This document shows, piece by piece, positions 1 through 7,382 of a stretch of 8,592 nucleotides of DNA. Position 1 is the stretch's first letter, and every line of letters begins with the position of its first letter. The notes under the pieces were generated by a model. That model made no database searches, was not told the origin of the DNA, and saw only the letters and a program-made list of their open reading frames with translations. The position numbers and the translations under genes are program-made. The DNA comes from JABFRZ01 sp036376275 (lineage in GTDB: Bacteria; Planctomycetota; UBA1135; GCA-002686595): assembly GCA_036376275.1 (NCBI GenBank), contig DASVAP010000149.1, forward strand, positions 1-8,592, read 5' to 3'.

Positions 1-1896
1 GTAGGACCGGTCGACGAGGCCCGTCAGCTCGAAGCGGCCCGCTCCATCGCTCGTCGCCTCGCGGCCGCCGGCCTGGGCCTCGGCGCCGTCGATCACGCCC
101 TCGAGGTCGAAGTCGAGCAGCAGCGTCAGCTCGCCGACGCGCGTGGGGATCTCCCCGAAGCGCTCGCCGTCCGTCGTCCACACCTGGGCGCCCGCCAGCG
201 CGCGTCCCTGGGCATCCTCCACGCGTCCGGCGATCCGCAGCGCGGCCGGTCCGAGCACGAGCTCGAGCTCGCGCCGCTCGTCCGCCGGCAGGCCCGCGAG
301 GTCGAGCTCGCCCGGCAGGTGTCCAGGCAGCACGGCCCGCAGCCGGGTGGGCAGTGCCTCGTCCTCCAGCTCGAAGGCGCCCTCGCCGTCGCAGCGCGCG
401 CTGGCCTCGCCCGCGGAGACGTAGGCGCCGGCCGCCGGGAGCCCGTCGGCGCGCCAGACGCGCCCGGCCAGGGCTGCGTCGCGGGCGGCGCGCGCGAGCG
501 TCACGACCAGCTCGTCGCTCGATTCCTCGGGCAGCGTCAGGCTCGCGCTCGCGTGGCCGTCGGCCTGCGCCCAGAGGAGGCTTCCGGGCGCGCCTCCGAG
601 CGTGGGGAAGGCGAACGAGCCGTCGGCCGCCGAGGTCGTGCGCGCCACCGGAAGCGTGGCGGAGAAGGTGCCGGGCTGGAGCTCCTGCGCGAGCGCGTCG
701 GCGAGCTGGAGCCAGAGGTCCGCGCCGGGCAGCGGGGTGCCCGCGCCGTCGACCACGCGTCCGGAATAGGTGCGCGCCGGGCCCACGTACACGACCGGGG
801 TCTCCGGGGTGGCGATGTCGGTGAGCGTGGGTGCGGCCAGGGTGGCGTAGCCGCGTCCCTCCGCGACGATGCGGCAGAGCCGCGCCGGCAGGGGCAGCTC
901 GAAGCGGCCGTCCGCGGCGCTCTCGGCGAGCGCGGCGGGGACGTCGGCGGGCTCGGGCGCGCGCAGGGTGGTCGGCAGCCGCTCGTAGGTCACGCTCAGG
1001 CCGGCGACGGGGCGCTGCCCGACGTCGCGCACGAAGCCGATCAGGGTGGGCGCGGCCGGCGGCTCGGGGGCCTCGGGTGCGGGGTCGCGCCGCGTCGCGA
1101 CCGGCGCGGCCTCGCGCTCGCTCCCGCGCGGCTCCTCCAGCACGACGCCGGTCTCCACGCGCTCGAGCGGGGTCGAGGGCGCGGCCGGCTCGCTTCCGTG
1201 CGCCACGGGCGCGGGCTCGGCCGGGCTCGGGGGCCGGCGCAGGGCGAGGATGCCGAGGGCGGTCAGCGCCGCCGCGGCGACGCTCCATTTCCAGAGGGTT
1301 CCCATGGCGACGAGAGGGGCGAGGGGAGTGGGAGCGGGACGCAGGGCGGGCGGCAGCCCGAGGTGGGGCACGAGGAGCGCGGCCCAGGCCTCGCGGCGCC
1401 CGTACCCGCGATCGAGCTGCGCGCGCAGGCGCGCGAGCGCACGCTCGAGCCGGGTGTGCACGGTCTTGAGCGGGACGCCCATGCGCGCGGCCACGGCCGG
1501 CGGCGCCAGGTCTTCCAGGAAGCGCAGCGCGACCGTGGTGCGGTAGGGCTCCTCCAGCGCGCGCACGGCGGCCACGAGGTGCGCGTGCAGCTCGAGCCGC
1601 GCGGCCAGCTCGTCGGTCGGCTCCGCGCCGCGTACCCCGCTGTCGTGCTCGCCCTCGCGCCGCCGGCGGCGCCCGTCCGTGCGCTGCCCCTGGCGCACGA
1701 CGTTGCGCAGGATCGCGCCGAGCCACGCGCGCAGCGGCACGCCCGCGCCCGGGGCGCGCGCGAGGGCCTTCGTGAACGTCTCCTGCGTCGCGTCCGCCGC
1801 GTCGGCCGGCTCGCGCACCAGGCGCAGCGCCAGGCGCTGGAGCCAGGCGCTCTCGGCCAGGAGCTGGGCCGTGGGGACGGGTTCGGGCGGAGTCAT
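1..1896 (-). CDS. ECF sigma-70 factor fused to a transmembrane segment and CarboxypepD_reg-like repeats (3' end outside window)
   Basis: One open frame of 632 codons runs from ATG at 1896 to the left edge; I checked every codon and found no stop. Residues about 10-75 resemble sigma region 2, with DAADATQETFTKAL matching the usual DA-D-QETF signature of region 2.2. Residues about 100-162 resemble sigma region 4, including EEPYRTTVALRFLEDL and the helix-turn-helix AARMGVPLKTVHTRLERAL. A short linker with a Trp-containing helix leads to one hydrophobic segment at about 204-219, followed by RR and a Pro/Ala/Glu-rich spacer (about 222-283). After it come about four beta-rich repeats (roughly 284-366, 374-470, 474-549, 552-632), each with a G-V-D-G-P-L-GA / DG-F-L pattern typical of CarboxypepD_reg or related Ig-like domains. 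The inferred topology is a cytosolic sigma part and a periplasmic tail, which may sense an envelope signal and release or hold the sigma domain. GGGAG lies 13 nt before the ATG, a rather long spacing. The gene starts about 100 bp after the serine hydrolase on the same strand. Confidence 0.85.
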   Translation of the reverse strand, partial: MTPPEPVPTAQLLAESAWLQRLALRLVREPADAADATQETFTKALARAPGAGVPLRAWLGAILRNVVRQGQRTDGRRRRREGEHDSGVRGAEPTDELAARLELHAHLVAAVRALEEPYRTTVALRFLEDLAPPAVAARMGVPLKTVHTRLERALARLRAQLDRGYGRREAWAALLVPHLGLPPALRPAPTPLAPLVAMGTLWKWSVAAAALTALGILALRRPPSPAEPAPVAHGSEPAAPSTPLERVETGVVLEEPRGSEREAAPVATRRDPAPEAPEPPAAPTLIGFVRDVGQRPVAGLSVTYERLPTTLRAPEPADVPAALAESAADGRFELPLPARLCRIVAEGRGYATLAAPTLTDIATPETPVVYVGPARTYSGRVVDGAGTPLPGADLWLQLADALAQELQPGTFSATLPVARTTSAADGSFAFPTLGGAPGSLLWAQADGHASASLTLPEESSDELVVTLARAARDAALAGRVWRADGLPAAGAYVSAGEASARCDGEGAFELEDEALPTRLRAVLPGHLPGELDLAGLPADERRELELVLGPAALRIAGRVEDAQGRALAGAQVWTTDGERFGEIPTRVGELTLLLDFDLEGVIDGAEAQAGGREATSDGAGRFELTGLVDRSY

Positions 1897-1998
1897 GGCG
1901 GTCTTCTTTCTCCCATGCCGCCGCCGGGCGCGCTTCCTCGGCCTTCTGGGATTTCCGGCGACCTCCAGGAGCCCGGACGGACCGCGCCGCCCCGTGCC

Positions 1999-4446
1999 TC
2001 AGCGCTTGCCGTCGATGGGCCCCAGCTCCTCCGCCAGGCCCGGCTCCAGCTCCGTGTACTCGACCACGACGCGGCCGCTGGCCTCGTCGATGGAGATCAC
2101 GCGCATGGGCAGGCGCAGGCCGGAGACGTCGCGCCAGTCCTCGAAGTGCACGGTCTTCGGGAGCGCGCCGATGCCGTCGACGAGCTCCCGGACCTCGGCG
2201 CGCACGAGGTCGCCGGTCGCGAGATCGAGGGTGACCTGGGTCGGCGGGGCCTCGCCCTTCGTCAGGCGCACCTGGACGAGCTCGCGCTCGCCCTCGGCGA
2301 GGACGCGCACGACCTCGGCGGCATCGAAGCGACGGCGCCAGTCGCCGAAGAAGACCGCCGGGCTGCCGGTGCGGGCCTGGTCGAGGTTGTCGCCCTGGAG
2401 CTCGTGCTCGCCGTCGAAGGAGGAGGCGGCGGTGGCGCGCTCGCCGTCGAAGTCCGTGCGCGAGGCGACGAAGGGCAAGAGGTCGACCAGCTCGCGGAAG
2501 CGGCCGCTGGCGTCGAAGACCGTCTCGGTCGTGCCGCGGATGCCGGAGCTCGCGAAGCGCATCGTGCCGGAGAGCCGGCACGTGCCGAGCTCCGCCAGGC
2601 GCGCCTCGAAGGCCTCGGCGCGGCGCAGGGCCATGAGCTCGTCCAGCGTCGGCGGCGGCGCCGGGGCGCCGACGCGCGTGCACACGCGTTCCGTGCCGCG
2701 CTCGAAGAAGACCAGCGCGTCCTCGCGGAACTCGACCGCCAGCGCGGGATTGGCGCGGAACACCCAGCGCTCGAGGTCATCGGGCGGGAAGAGCTCGTAC
2801 ACCAGCTGCCCGGGGTAGTCGACGGCCAGGCGCCCGTGGCTCAGCACCACGGCGAAGGTCTTGCCCGTCAGCGGATCGGCGTAGTCACCGAGGTAGGGCG
2901 CCAGCTCGGCCGGATCGGCCTCCGGAGCCGGCTCGTAGCCCTCGCGGAAGCACTCGAAGGCGAAGCCGCCCTGGTGCAGCGTGAGGGAGACGACGCGCTC
3001 GCCGAGCTCGCCGAAGGAGACCTGGATCTGGTCGGGGATGGCCGTGAACGGGCGCTTGCCGTGCTCGTCCGGCGGGCCGAGCTCGTAGACCGTCTGGCCG
3101 GGGACGTCGAGCCACAGCTTGCCCTCGCGCGCCGAGAGCTCGAAGCGCGCGCCCTGGAACTGGAAGAAGTTCGCCAGGTACGTGCCGGTGAAGCGCGCCA
3201 GGTCGCTGGCCGGGCTGGCCGAGGCCTCCGCGAGCGCGCGCGGCTCCTCGAACAGGGCCGCGAACACCTTGGGCGCGATCGTGCCCTGCAGCGGCGTGGC
3301 CGAGACGTTGGTCAGCATCACGACGCCCGCGTTGCGTTCCGGCAGGAGCGCCACCAGGGCCGCGAAGCCGTCGATGTTGCCGCCGTGGTCGATCAGCTCG
3401 AGCCCGTTCCAGGTGCGCAGGAACCAGCCCAGGCCGTAGCGCGCGCCGGGGCCGGCCGTGTTGTGGGGCTTCCAGGTCTCGGCCAGGAGCTCGGCCGCGA
3501 GCAGGCGCCGGCCCTCGAGCTCGCCGCGCGCGAGCAGGAAGCGCACCCAGCGCGCCAGGTCGAGCACGTTCGAGTTCAGCGCGCCGGCCGGGGCGATCGA
3601 GTCGAGCGTGCGCATCGGCTTGCGCTCGAACAGGCCGGCGTCCTCGTCCCACTGGTAGCCGAGCGCGAGGTCCGCCGCCGCCTGGGCCGCGCGCACGTCG
3701 GTGCTCGTGTGCTCCATCCCGAGCGGCTCGAGCAGGCGCGCGCGCACCAGCTCGGCCCACGAGGCGCCCGCGACCGCCGCGCAGGCCTCGCCGGCCGCCA
3801 GGAACATCACGTTGTTGTAGTGGAAGTCGCGGCGGAACGGGCTCAGCGGCTCGGCCCCCAGCGCCGTGCGCAGGACCTGCTCGGCGCTCGCCTTGCCGCC
3901 GTACCACAGCACGTCCTGGCGCGCGAAGCCGGTGCGGTGCGAGAGCAGGTCGCGCAGCGTGACGGGTCCGTCGCCGTCGATCGGGAGCTCGAACCAGGGC
4001 AGGGCCTTCGTGATCGGGTCGTCGAAGCCGAGCTTGCCCTCGGCCTCGAGCAGCGCCACGAGCGTGGCCGTGAAGGCCTTGCTGGTCGAGCCGATGGCGA
4101 AGATCGTCTCCGGCGTCACGGCGCGCTCCGCCTCGACGTCCGCCAGGCCGAAGCCGCGCGCGAGGACGAGCTCGTCGTCCTTCACGATCGCCAGGGCGAG
4201 CCCGGGCACGTGCAGCGCGACGCGGTCGGCCTCGACGGCCTCGACCAGCTCCGCGAGCCGCGGGGCGAGCTCCGGATCGGTGGAGAGCAGCGCCTCTGGC
4301 TCGCCGCGCGGTGCCGCGACCTGCGGCGCGGCGGCCTGGATCGGCACCGCTGCCTCGGTCCGGCTCGCCGGCGGCGCCTCGGGCCCGGCGCAGGCGACGG
4401 CGAGGAGCGGCAGGAGGACGGGCGCGAGGCGTCGGAGGGGCTTCAT
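1999..4446 (-). CDS. Lipoprotein serine hydrolase, class C beta-lactamase/PBP-like, with C-terminal beta repeats and LolA-like domain
   Basis: The 815-residue protein begins with a lipoprotein-type signal (MKPLRRL, hydrophobic core, then AVAC with Cys19 as the likely lipidated residue), so it should sit in the envelope facing the periplasm. Residues about 60-400 form a beta-lactamase-fold domain (Pfam Beta-lactamase, PF00144): S120-T-S-K123 is the nucleophile SxxK motif, Y210-N-N212 the YxN motif, and H354-G-G356 the HxG that replaces KTG. All three active-site motifs are intact. Family members are mostly D,D-peptidases, esterases or D-amino-acid peptidases, so the substrate cannot be named and antibiotic resistance should not be assumed. 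Residues about 413-585 hold two related beta domains resembling DUF3471, and about 600-800 resembles a LolA/outer-membrane lipoprotein-sorting-like domain (GTTETVFDASGRF, then FEDWRDVSGLRLP). The last assignment is by pattern only. The gene is divergent from pepN across 93 bp, and no clear Shine-Dalgarno precedes its ATG. Confidence 0.9.
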   Translation of the reverse strand: MKPLRRLAPVLLPLLAVACAGPEAPPASRTEAAVPIQAAAPQVAAPRGEPEALLSTDPELAPRLAELVEAVEADRVALHVPGLALAIVKDDELVLARGFGLADVEAERAVTPETIFAIGSTSKAFTATLVALLEAEGKLGFDDPITKALPWFELPIDGDGPVTLRDLLSHRTGFARQDVLWYGGKASAEQVLRTALGAEPLSPFRRDFHYNNVMFLAAGEACAAVAGASWAELVRARLLEPLGMEHTSTDVRAAQAAADLALGYQWDEDAGLFERKPMRTLDSIAPAGALNSNVLDLARWVRFLLARGELEGRRLLAAELLAETWKPHNTAGPGARYGLGWFLRTWNGLELIDHGGNIDGFAALVALLPERNAGVVMLTNVSATPLQGTIAPKVFAALFEEPRALAEASASPASDLARFTGTYLANFFQFQGARFELSAREGKLWLDVPGQTVYELGPPDEHGKRPFTAIPDQIQVSFGELGERVVSLTLHQGGFAFECFREGYEPAPEADPAELAPYLGDYADPLTGKTFAVVLSHGRLAVDYPGQLVYELFPPDDLERWVFRANPALAVEFREDALVFFERGTERVCTRVGAPAPPPTLDELMALRRAEAFEARLAELGTCRLSGTMRFASSGIRGTTETVFDASGRFRELVDLLPFVASRTDFDGERATAASSFDGEHELQGDNLDQARTGSPAVFFGDWRRRFDAAEVVRVLAEGERELVQVRLTKGEAPPTQVTLDLATGDLVRAEVRELVDGIGALPKTVHFEDWRDVSGLRLPMRVISIDEASGRVVVEYTELEPGLAEELGPIDGKR

Positions 4447-4466
4447 GGAGGCTCTGGAGCGGCCCT

Positions 4467-4472
4467 AGCGTA
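4467..4472 (-). promoter_or_regulatory. Possible -10 element for the serine hydrolase gene
   Basis: On the minus strand this reads TACGCT, which shares T1, A2 and T6 with the TATAAT consensus. It lies about 20 nt before the ATG at 4446, which would give a short 5' leader of roughly 14 nt. No convincing -35 box was found upstream. In DNA this GC-rich such a match is weak evidence. Confidence 0.15.
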
Positions 4473-4497
4473 GCCGTCCGCCGCGCCCGCGCTGGCC

Positions 4498-4504
4498 GGA
4501 GGGG
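4498..4504 (+). promoter_or_regulatory. Strong Shine-Dalgarno before the short upstream ORF
   Basis: The sequence GGAGGGG is a near-perfect Shine-Dalgarno, with 8 nt between the end of GGAGG and an ATG at 4511. It is 36 nt from the pepN GTG, too far to serve that start directly. It therefore points to translation starting at 4511 rather than at 4540, or to a chance match in G-rich DNA. Confidence 0.5.
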
Positions 4505-4510
4505 ATCCGG

Positions 4511-4543
4511 ATGCCTCCAATCCCTATCCTCTTGCGCCCGTGA
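4511..4543 (+). CDS. Putative 10-residue leader peptide (upstream ORF) coupled to pepN
   Basis: ATG at 4511 opens a frame encoding MPPIPILLRP and ending at TGA 4541-4543. The stop overlaps the pepN start in the sequence GTGA, the classical arrangement for termination-reinitiation coupling. It has the good ribosome binding site that pepN itself lacks. Four of ten residues are proline, with a Pro-Pro at positions 2-3 and Pro as the last codon before the stop; both contexts are known to slow ribosomes and PP depends on EF-P. The role is inferred: it may couple or attenuate pepN translation. It is very short and could be accidental, and there is no homology support. Confidence 0.4.
   Translation: MPPIPILLRP
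4525..4530 (+). promoter_or_regulatory. Possible -10 element for a leaderless pepN transcript
   Basis: TATCCT matches TATAAT at four of six positions and ends nine bases before the GTG at 4540. If used, transcription would start within about 3 nt of the start codon and the mRNA would be essentially leaderless, which would explain the missing Shine-Dalgarno. No -35 box is evident at the expected spacing. This model competes with the leader-peptide model, since the -10 would then lie inside that ORF. Confidence 0.2.
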
Positions 4544-7206
4544 CCCAGGCCACGAGCACCCGACCGAGCGCCGTCCGCCGTCTCGACTACCGCCCGCCCG
4601 ACTTCTGGATCGAGCGGGTCGAGCTCGTCTTCCAGCTCGAGCGCGAGCGCACGCGCGTGCGCGCGCGCCTCTCCGGGCGCCGCAACGAGGCCGCCAACCC
4701 CGGCCGGCGGCCGCTGGTGCTGGACGGCGAGGGCCTGGAGCTGCACGCCCTGCGCCTGAACGGCAGCGACCTCGTCATCGGCGAGTTCGAGGTCACCGAG
4801 GACAGCCTGATCGTGCCCGAGGTGCCCGACCGCTTCGAGCTCGAGACCGAGGTCGAGCTCGACCCGCGCGCGAACACGCGCCTCTCGGGCCTGTACCTCA
4901 CGAACGGCATCTACTGCACGCAGTGCGAGGCGCACGGCTTCCGGCGCATCACCTACTTCCTCGACCGGCCGGACGTGATGGCGCGCTTCTCGGTGCGCAT
5001 CGAGGCCGAGCGCGCGCGCGCGCCGGTGCTGCTCTCGAACGGGAACCGCGTCGAGAGCGGCAACCTGCCGGACGGGCGCCACTTCGTGCGCTACGAGGAC
5101 CCCTTCAAGAAGCCCAGCTACCTGTTCGCGCTGGTGGCCGGCGACCTGGCCTGCGAGCGCGACACCTTCCGCACGCACTCGGGCAAGAACGTTGGGCTCG
5201 AGATCTGGGTCGAGCCGCAGAACCTCGGCAAGTGCGCGCACGCCCTGCGCTCGCTGCAGAAGGCGATGCAGTGGGACGAGCAGGTCTTCGGGCGCGAGTA
5301 CGACCTGGACGTCTACCAGATCGTCGCCGTCAACGACTTCAACATGGGGGCCATGGAGAACAAGGGCCTCAACGTCTTCAACTCGCGCTACGTCCTGGCG
5401 GACGAGGCCAGCGCGACGGACGACGACTACCAGGCGATCGAGGGCGTGATCGCGCACGAGTACTTCCACAACTGGACCGGGAACCGCGTCACCTGCCGCG
5501 ACTGGTTCCAGCTGACCCTCAAGGAGGGCCTGACGGTCTTCCGCGACCAGCAGTTCAGCGCCGACATGGGCTCGGCGGCCGTCAAGCGCATCGACGACGT
5601 GCGCAAGCTGCGCCTGGCGCAGTTCGCCGAGGACGCCGGGCCGATGGCGCACCCGATCCGGCCCGAGTCCTACGTCTCGATGGACAACTTCTACACCGCC
5701 ACGGTGTACGAGAAGGGCGCCGAGGTCGTGCGCCTCTACCACACGCTGCTCGGGCCGGCCGGCTTCCGGCGCGGGATGGACCTCTACTTCGAGCGTCACG
5801 ACGGCCAGGCCGTTACCTGCGACGACTTCCGCGCGGCCATGGCGGATGCGAACGGCGTCGACCTGGCGCAGTTCGAGCGCTGGTACTCGACCCCGGGCAC
5901 GCCGGTGCTCGAGGCGCGCGGCGCGCACGACCCGAGCGGGCGGCTCTTCGATCTGACCCTGCGCCAGGTGCTGGCGCGCGTCGACGGCCGCGAGCCGGAG
6001 CCGCTGCACCTGCCGGTGCGCGTCGGGCTGCTCGGGTCCGACGGACGCGAGCTGACCCTGCGCCTCTCGGGCGAGTACAAGGACCAGACCGCGACCACGC
6101 GCACGCTCGAGCTGAAGGAGCGCGAGCGCACCTTCCGCTTCGTCGACGTGCCCGAGCGGCCGGTCGCGTCGCTGCTGCGCGGCTTCTCGGCCCCGGTCAA
6201 GCTGCGCATGGCGCGCCCGCGCGAGGAGCTCGCCTTCCTGCTGGCGCACGACGCGGACCCCTTCGCGCGCTGGGACGCCGGGCAGGAGCTCGCCAAGACC
6301 GTGCTGATCGATCTCGTCGGTCGCGCGGCCCAGGGCGCGCCCCTCGAGCTGCCGGCCGACCTGGTGGCGGCCTTCGGGCGCGTGCTGGAGGACGAGCGTC
6401 TCGATGGCTCGTTCCGGGCGCTGGCCCTGAGCCTTCCCGACGAGCTGACCCTCGGCCAGGAGTTCGAGGTCATCGACCCGGACGCGATCCACGCCGCGCG
6501 CCGCTTCGCCGTGCGGCACCTGGCCGCCGCGCACCGTGCGCGCCTGCTCGCCACCTACCGGCGCCTGGCCGAGGCCGCCGCGGGCGGGATCGAGGCGCCC
6601 GCGATCGACGCGCGGCGCCTGCGCAACCGCTGCCTCCTCTACCTGTCCGCGCTGGAGGAACCCGAGACGACCGGGCTCGCCCTCCAGCAGTTCGAGCGCG
6701 CCCGCAGCATGACCGACGCCGAGGCCGCCCTGGCGGCGCTGATCGGCGTGGACGGCCGCGAGCGCGAGCTGGCCCTCGACGCCTTCTACCGCCGCTGGAA
6801 GCACGACCCCCTGGTGCTCGACAAGTGGTTCCGCCTGCAGGCCGTCGCGCCCCAGCCCTCGACCTTCGAGCGCGTCGTGGCCCTGGCCAGCCACCCCGAC
6901 TTCACGCTGCGCAACCCGAACCGGGCGCGCGCCTTGCTGGGCGCCTTCGCGCACGCGAACCAGGTCCGCTTCCACGCGGCCGACGGCCGGCCCTACGCCT
7001 TCGTGGCGGACAAGGTGCTGGCGCTCGACGCGCTCAACCCGCAGCTCGCGGCGCGGATGGTGTCCGCCTTCAACCAGTGGCGCAGGTTCGTCGCGCCGCT
7101 GCGCGAGCGCATGCGGGGCGAGCTCGAGCGCATCGCGGCGCACCCGGGCCTCTCGAAGGACACGGGCGAGATCGTGGGGCGGGCGCTGGAGACGACGGGC
7201 GGCTGA
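4540..7206 (+). CDS. pepN: Aminopeptidase N (M1 family alanyl aminopeptidase)
   Basis: This 888-residue zinc metallopeptidase removes N-terminal residues from peptides in the cytosol, as the last step of peptide turnover. It aligns with E. coli PepN (870 residues) along its length, with a constant offset of nine residues through the catalytic half. The exopeptidase motif is GAMEN at 270-274. The zinc site is HEYFH (H306, E307, H310) with the third ligand E329, 19 residues on. Y390 in TVYEKGAE corresponds to the catalytic Tyr381 of E. coli, and Q128/E130 in CTQCEAHGF to the substrate-binding Gln119/Glu121. The C-terminal helical domain is present, including MTDAEAALAAL, LDKWFRLQA and NPNRARALLGAF. 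The GTG start is preferred because it yields MTQ, as in E. coli, and the following RRLDYRPPDF fits the family N-terminus. There is no signal peptide and no Shine-Dalgarno at the GTG; translation may depend on the overlapping short upstream ORF. All key residues are intact. Confidence 0.98.
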   Translation: MTQATSTRPSAVRRLDYRPPDFWIERVELVFQLERERTRVRARLSGRRNEAANPGRRPLVLDGEGLELHALRLNGSDLVIGEFEVTEDSLIVPEVPDRFELETEVELDPRANTRLSGLYLTNGIYCTQCEAHGFRRITYFLDRPDVMARFSVRIEAERARAPVLLSNGNRVESGNLPDGRHFVRYEDPFKKPSYLFALVAGDLACERDTFRTHSGKNVGLEIWVEPQNLGKCAHALRSLQKAMQWDEQVFGREYDLDVYQIVAVNDFNMGAMENKGLNVFNSRYVLADEASATDDDYQAIEGVIAHEYFHNWTGNRVTCRDWFQLTLKEGLTVFRDQQFSADMGSAAVKRIDDVRKLRLAQFAEDAGPMAHPIRPESYVSMDNFYTATVYEKGAEVVRLYHTLLGPAGFRRGMDLYFERHDGQAVTCDDFRAAMADANGVDLAQFERWYSTPGTPVLEARGAHDPSGRLFDLTLRQVLARVDGREPEPLHLPVRVGLLGSDGRELTLRLSGEYKDQTATTRTLELKERERTFRFVDVPERPVASLLRGFSAPVKLRMARPREELAFLLAHDADPFARWDAGQELAKTVLIDLVGRAAQGAPLELPADLVAAFGRVLEDERLDGSFRALALSLPDELTLGQEFEVIDPDAIHAARRFAVRHLAAAHRARLLATYRRLAEAAAGGIEAPAIDARRLRNRCLLYLSALEEPETTGLALQQFERARSMTDAEAALAALIGVDGRERELALDAFYRRWKHDPLVLDKWFRLQAVAPQPSTFERVVALASHPDFTLRNPNRARALLGAFAHANQVRFHAADGRPYAFVADKVLALDALNPQLAARMVSAFNQWRRFVAPLRERMRGELERIAAHPGLSKDTGEIVGRALETTGG

Positions 7207-7306
7207 GGAAGAAGGGCGCGGAGACGCGGAGGGAAGACGCGGAGGGCGCGGAGCAGAGCAGAAGCGGAGAAGGGGGGAGGAGGAAGAGGGCAGAAGAGGG
7301 CAGAAG

Positions 7307-7323
7307 AAGAGGTCGCACCTCTT
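7307..7323. terminator. Central hairpin of the palindrome, possible bidirectional terminator
   Basis: AAGAGGT and ACCTCTT pair perfectly around a CGC loop at 7314-7316. Including the surrounding imperfect arms, the transcript from either gene could fold into a very long stem. It lacks a clean run of U on either side, so it is not a textbook intrinsic terminator. Its position between two convergent genes is the main argument for a termination role. Confidence 0.3.
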
Positions 7324-7382
7324 TCTTCCTCTTCCCCCCCCTCCTTCTTCTCTGTTCCTCTCCGCGCCCTCCGCGTCTTCCC

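Noticed and set aside
1..1305. Separate gene for the CarboxypepD_reg part, starting at ATG 1305
   Set aside because: That ATG is in frame with the sigma domain and no stop codon separates them, and it lies just before the membrane segment. It is simplest as an internal methionine, although an internal start cannot be excluded.
1999..4446. Beta-lactamase antibiotic-resistance gene
   Set aside because: The fold and motifs are shared by many peptidases and esterases; the long C-terminal extension and HGG in place of KTG give no support for a resistance role.
319..4473. Plus-strand open frame of 1384 codons spanning two minus-strand genes
   Set aside because: It is the exact codon-aligned antisense of the sigma fusion and the hydrolase. 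Its translation is low-complexity Arg/Gly/Ala/Glu with no recognisable domain, while the minus-strand proteins show clear motifs.
4511..4545. Frameshift at the 5' end of pepN, with ATG 4511 as the true start
   Set aside because: The GTG at 4540 gives MTQ and an N-terminus that fits E. coli PepN, so the coding frame is complete without the upstream residues.
4465..7143. Minus-strand open frame of 892 codons opposite pepN
   Set aside because: It is the antisense shadow of an unmistakable pepN, produced by the high-GC codon bias; no family features are visible in it.
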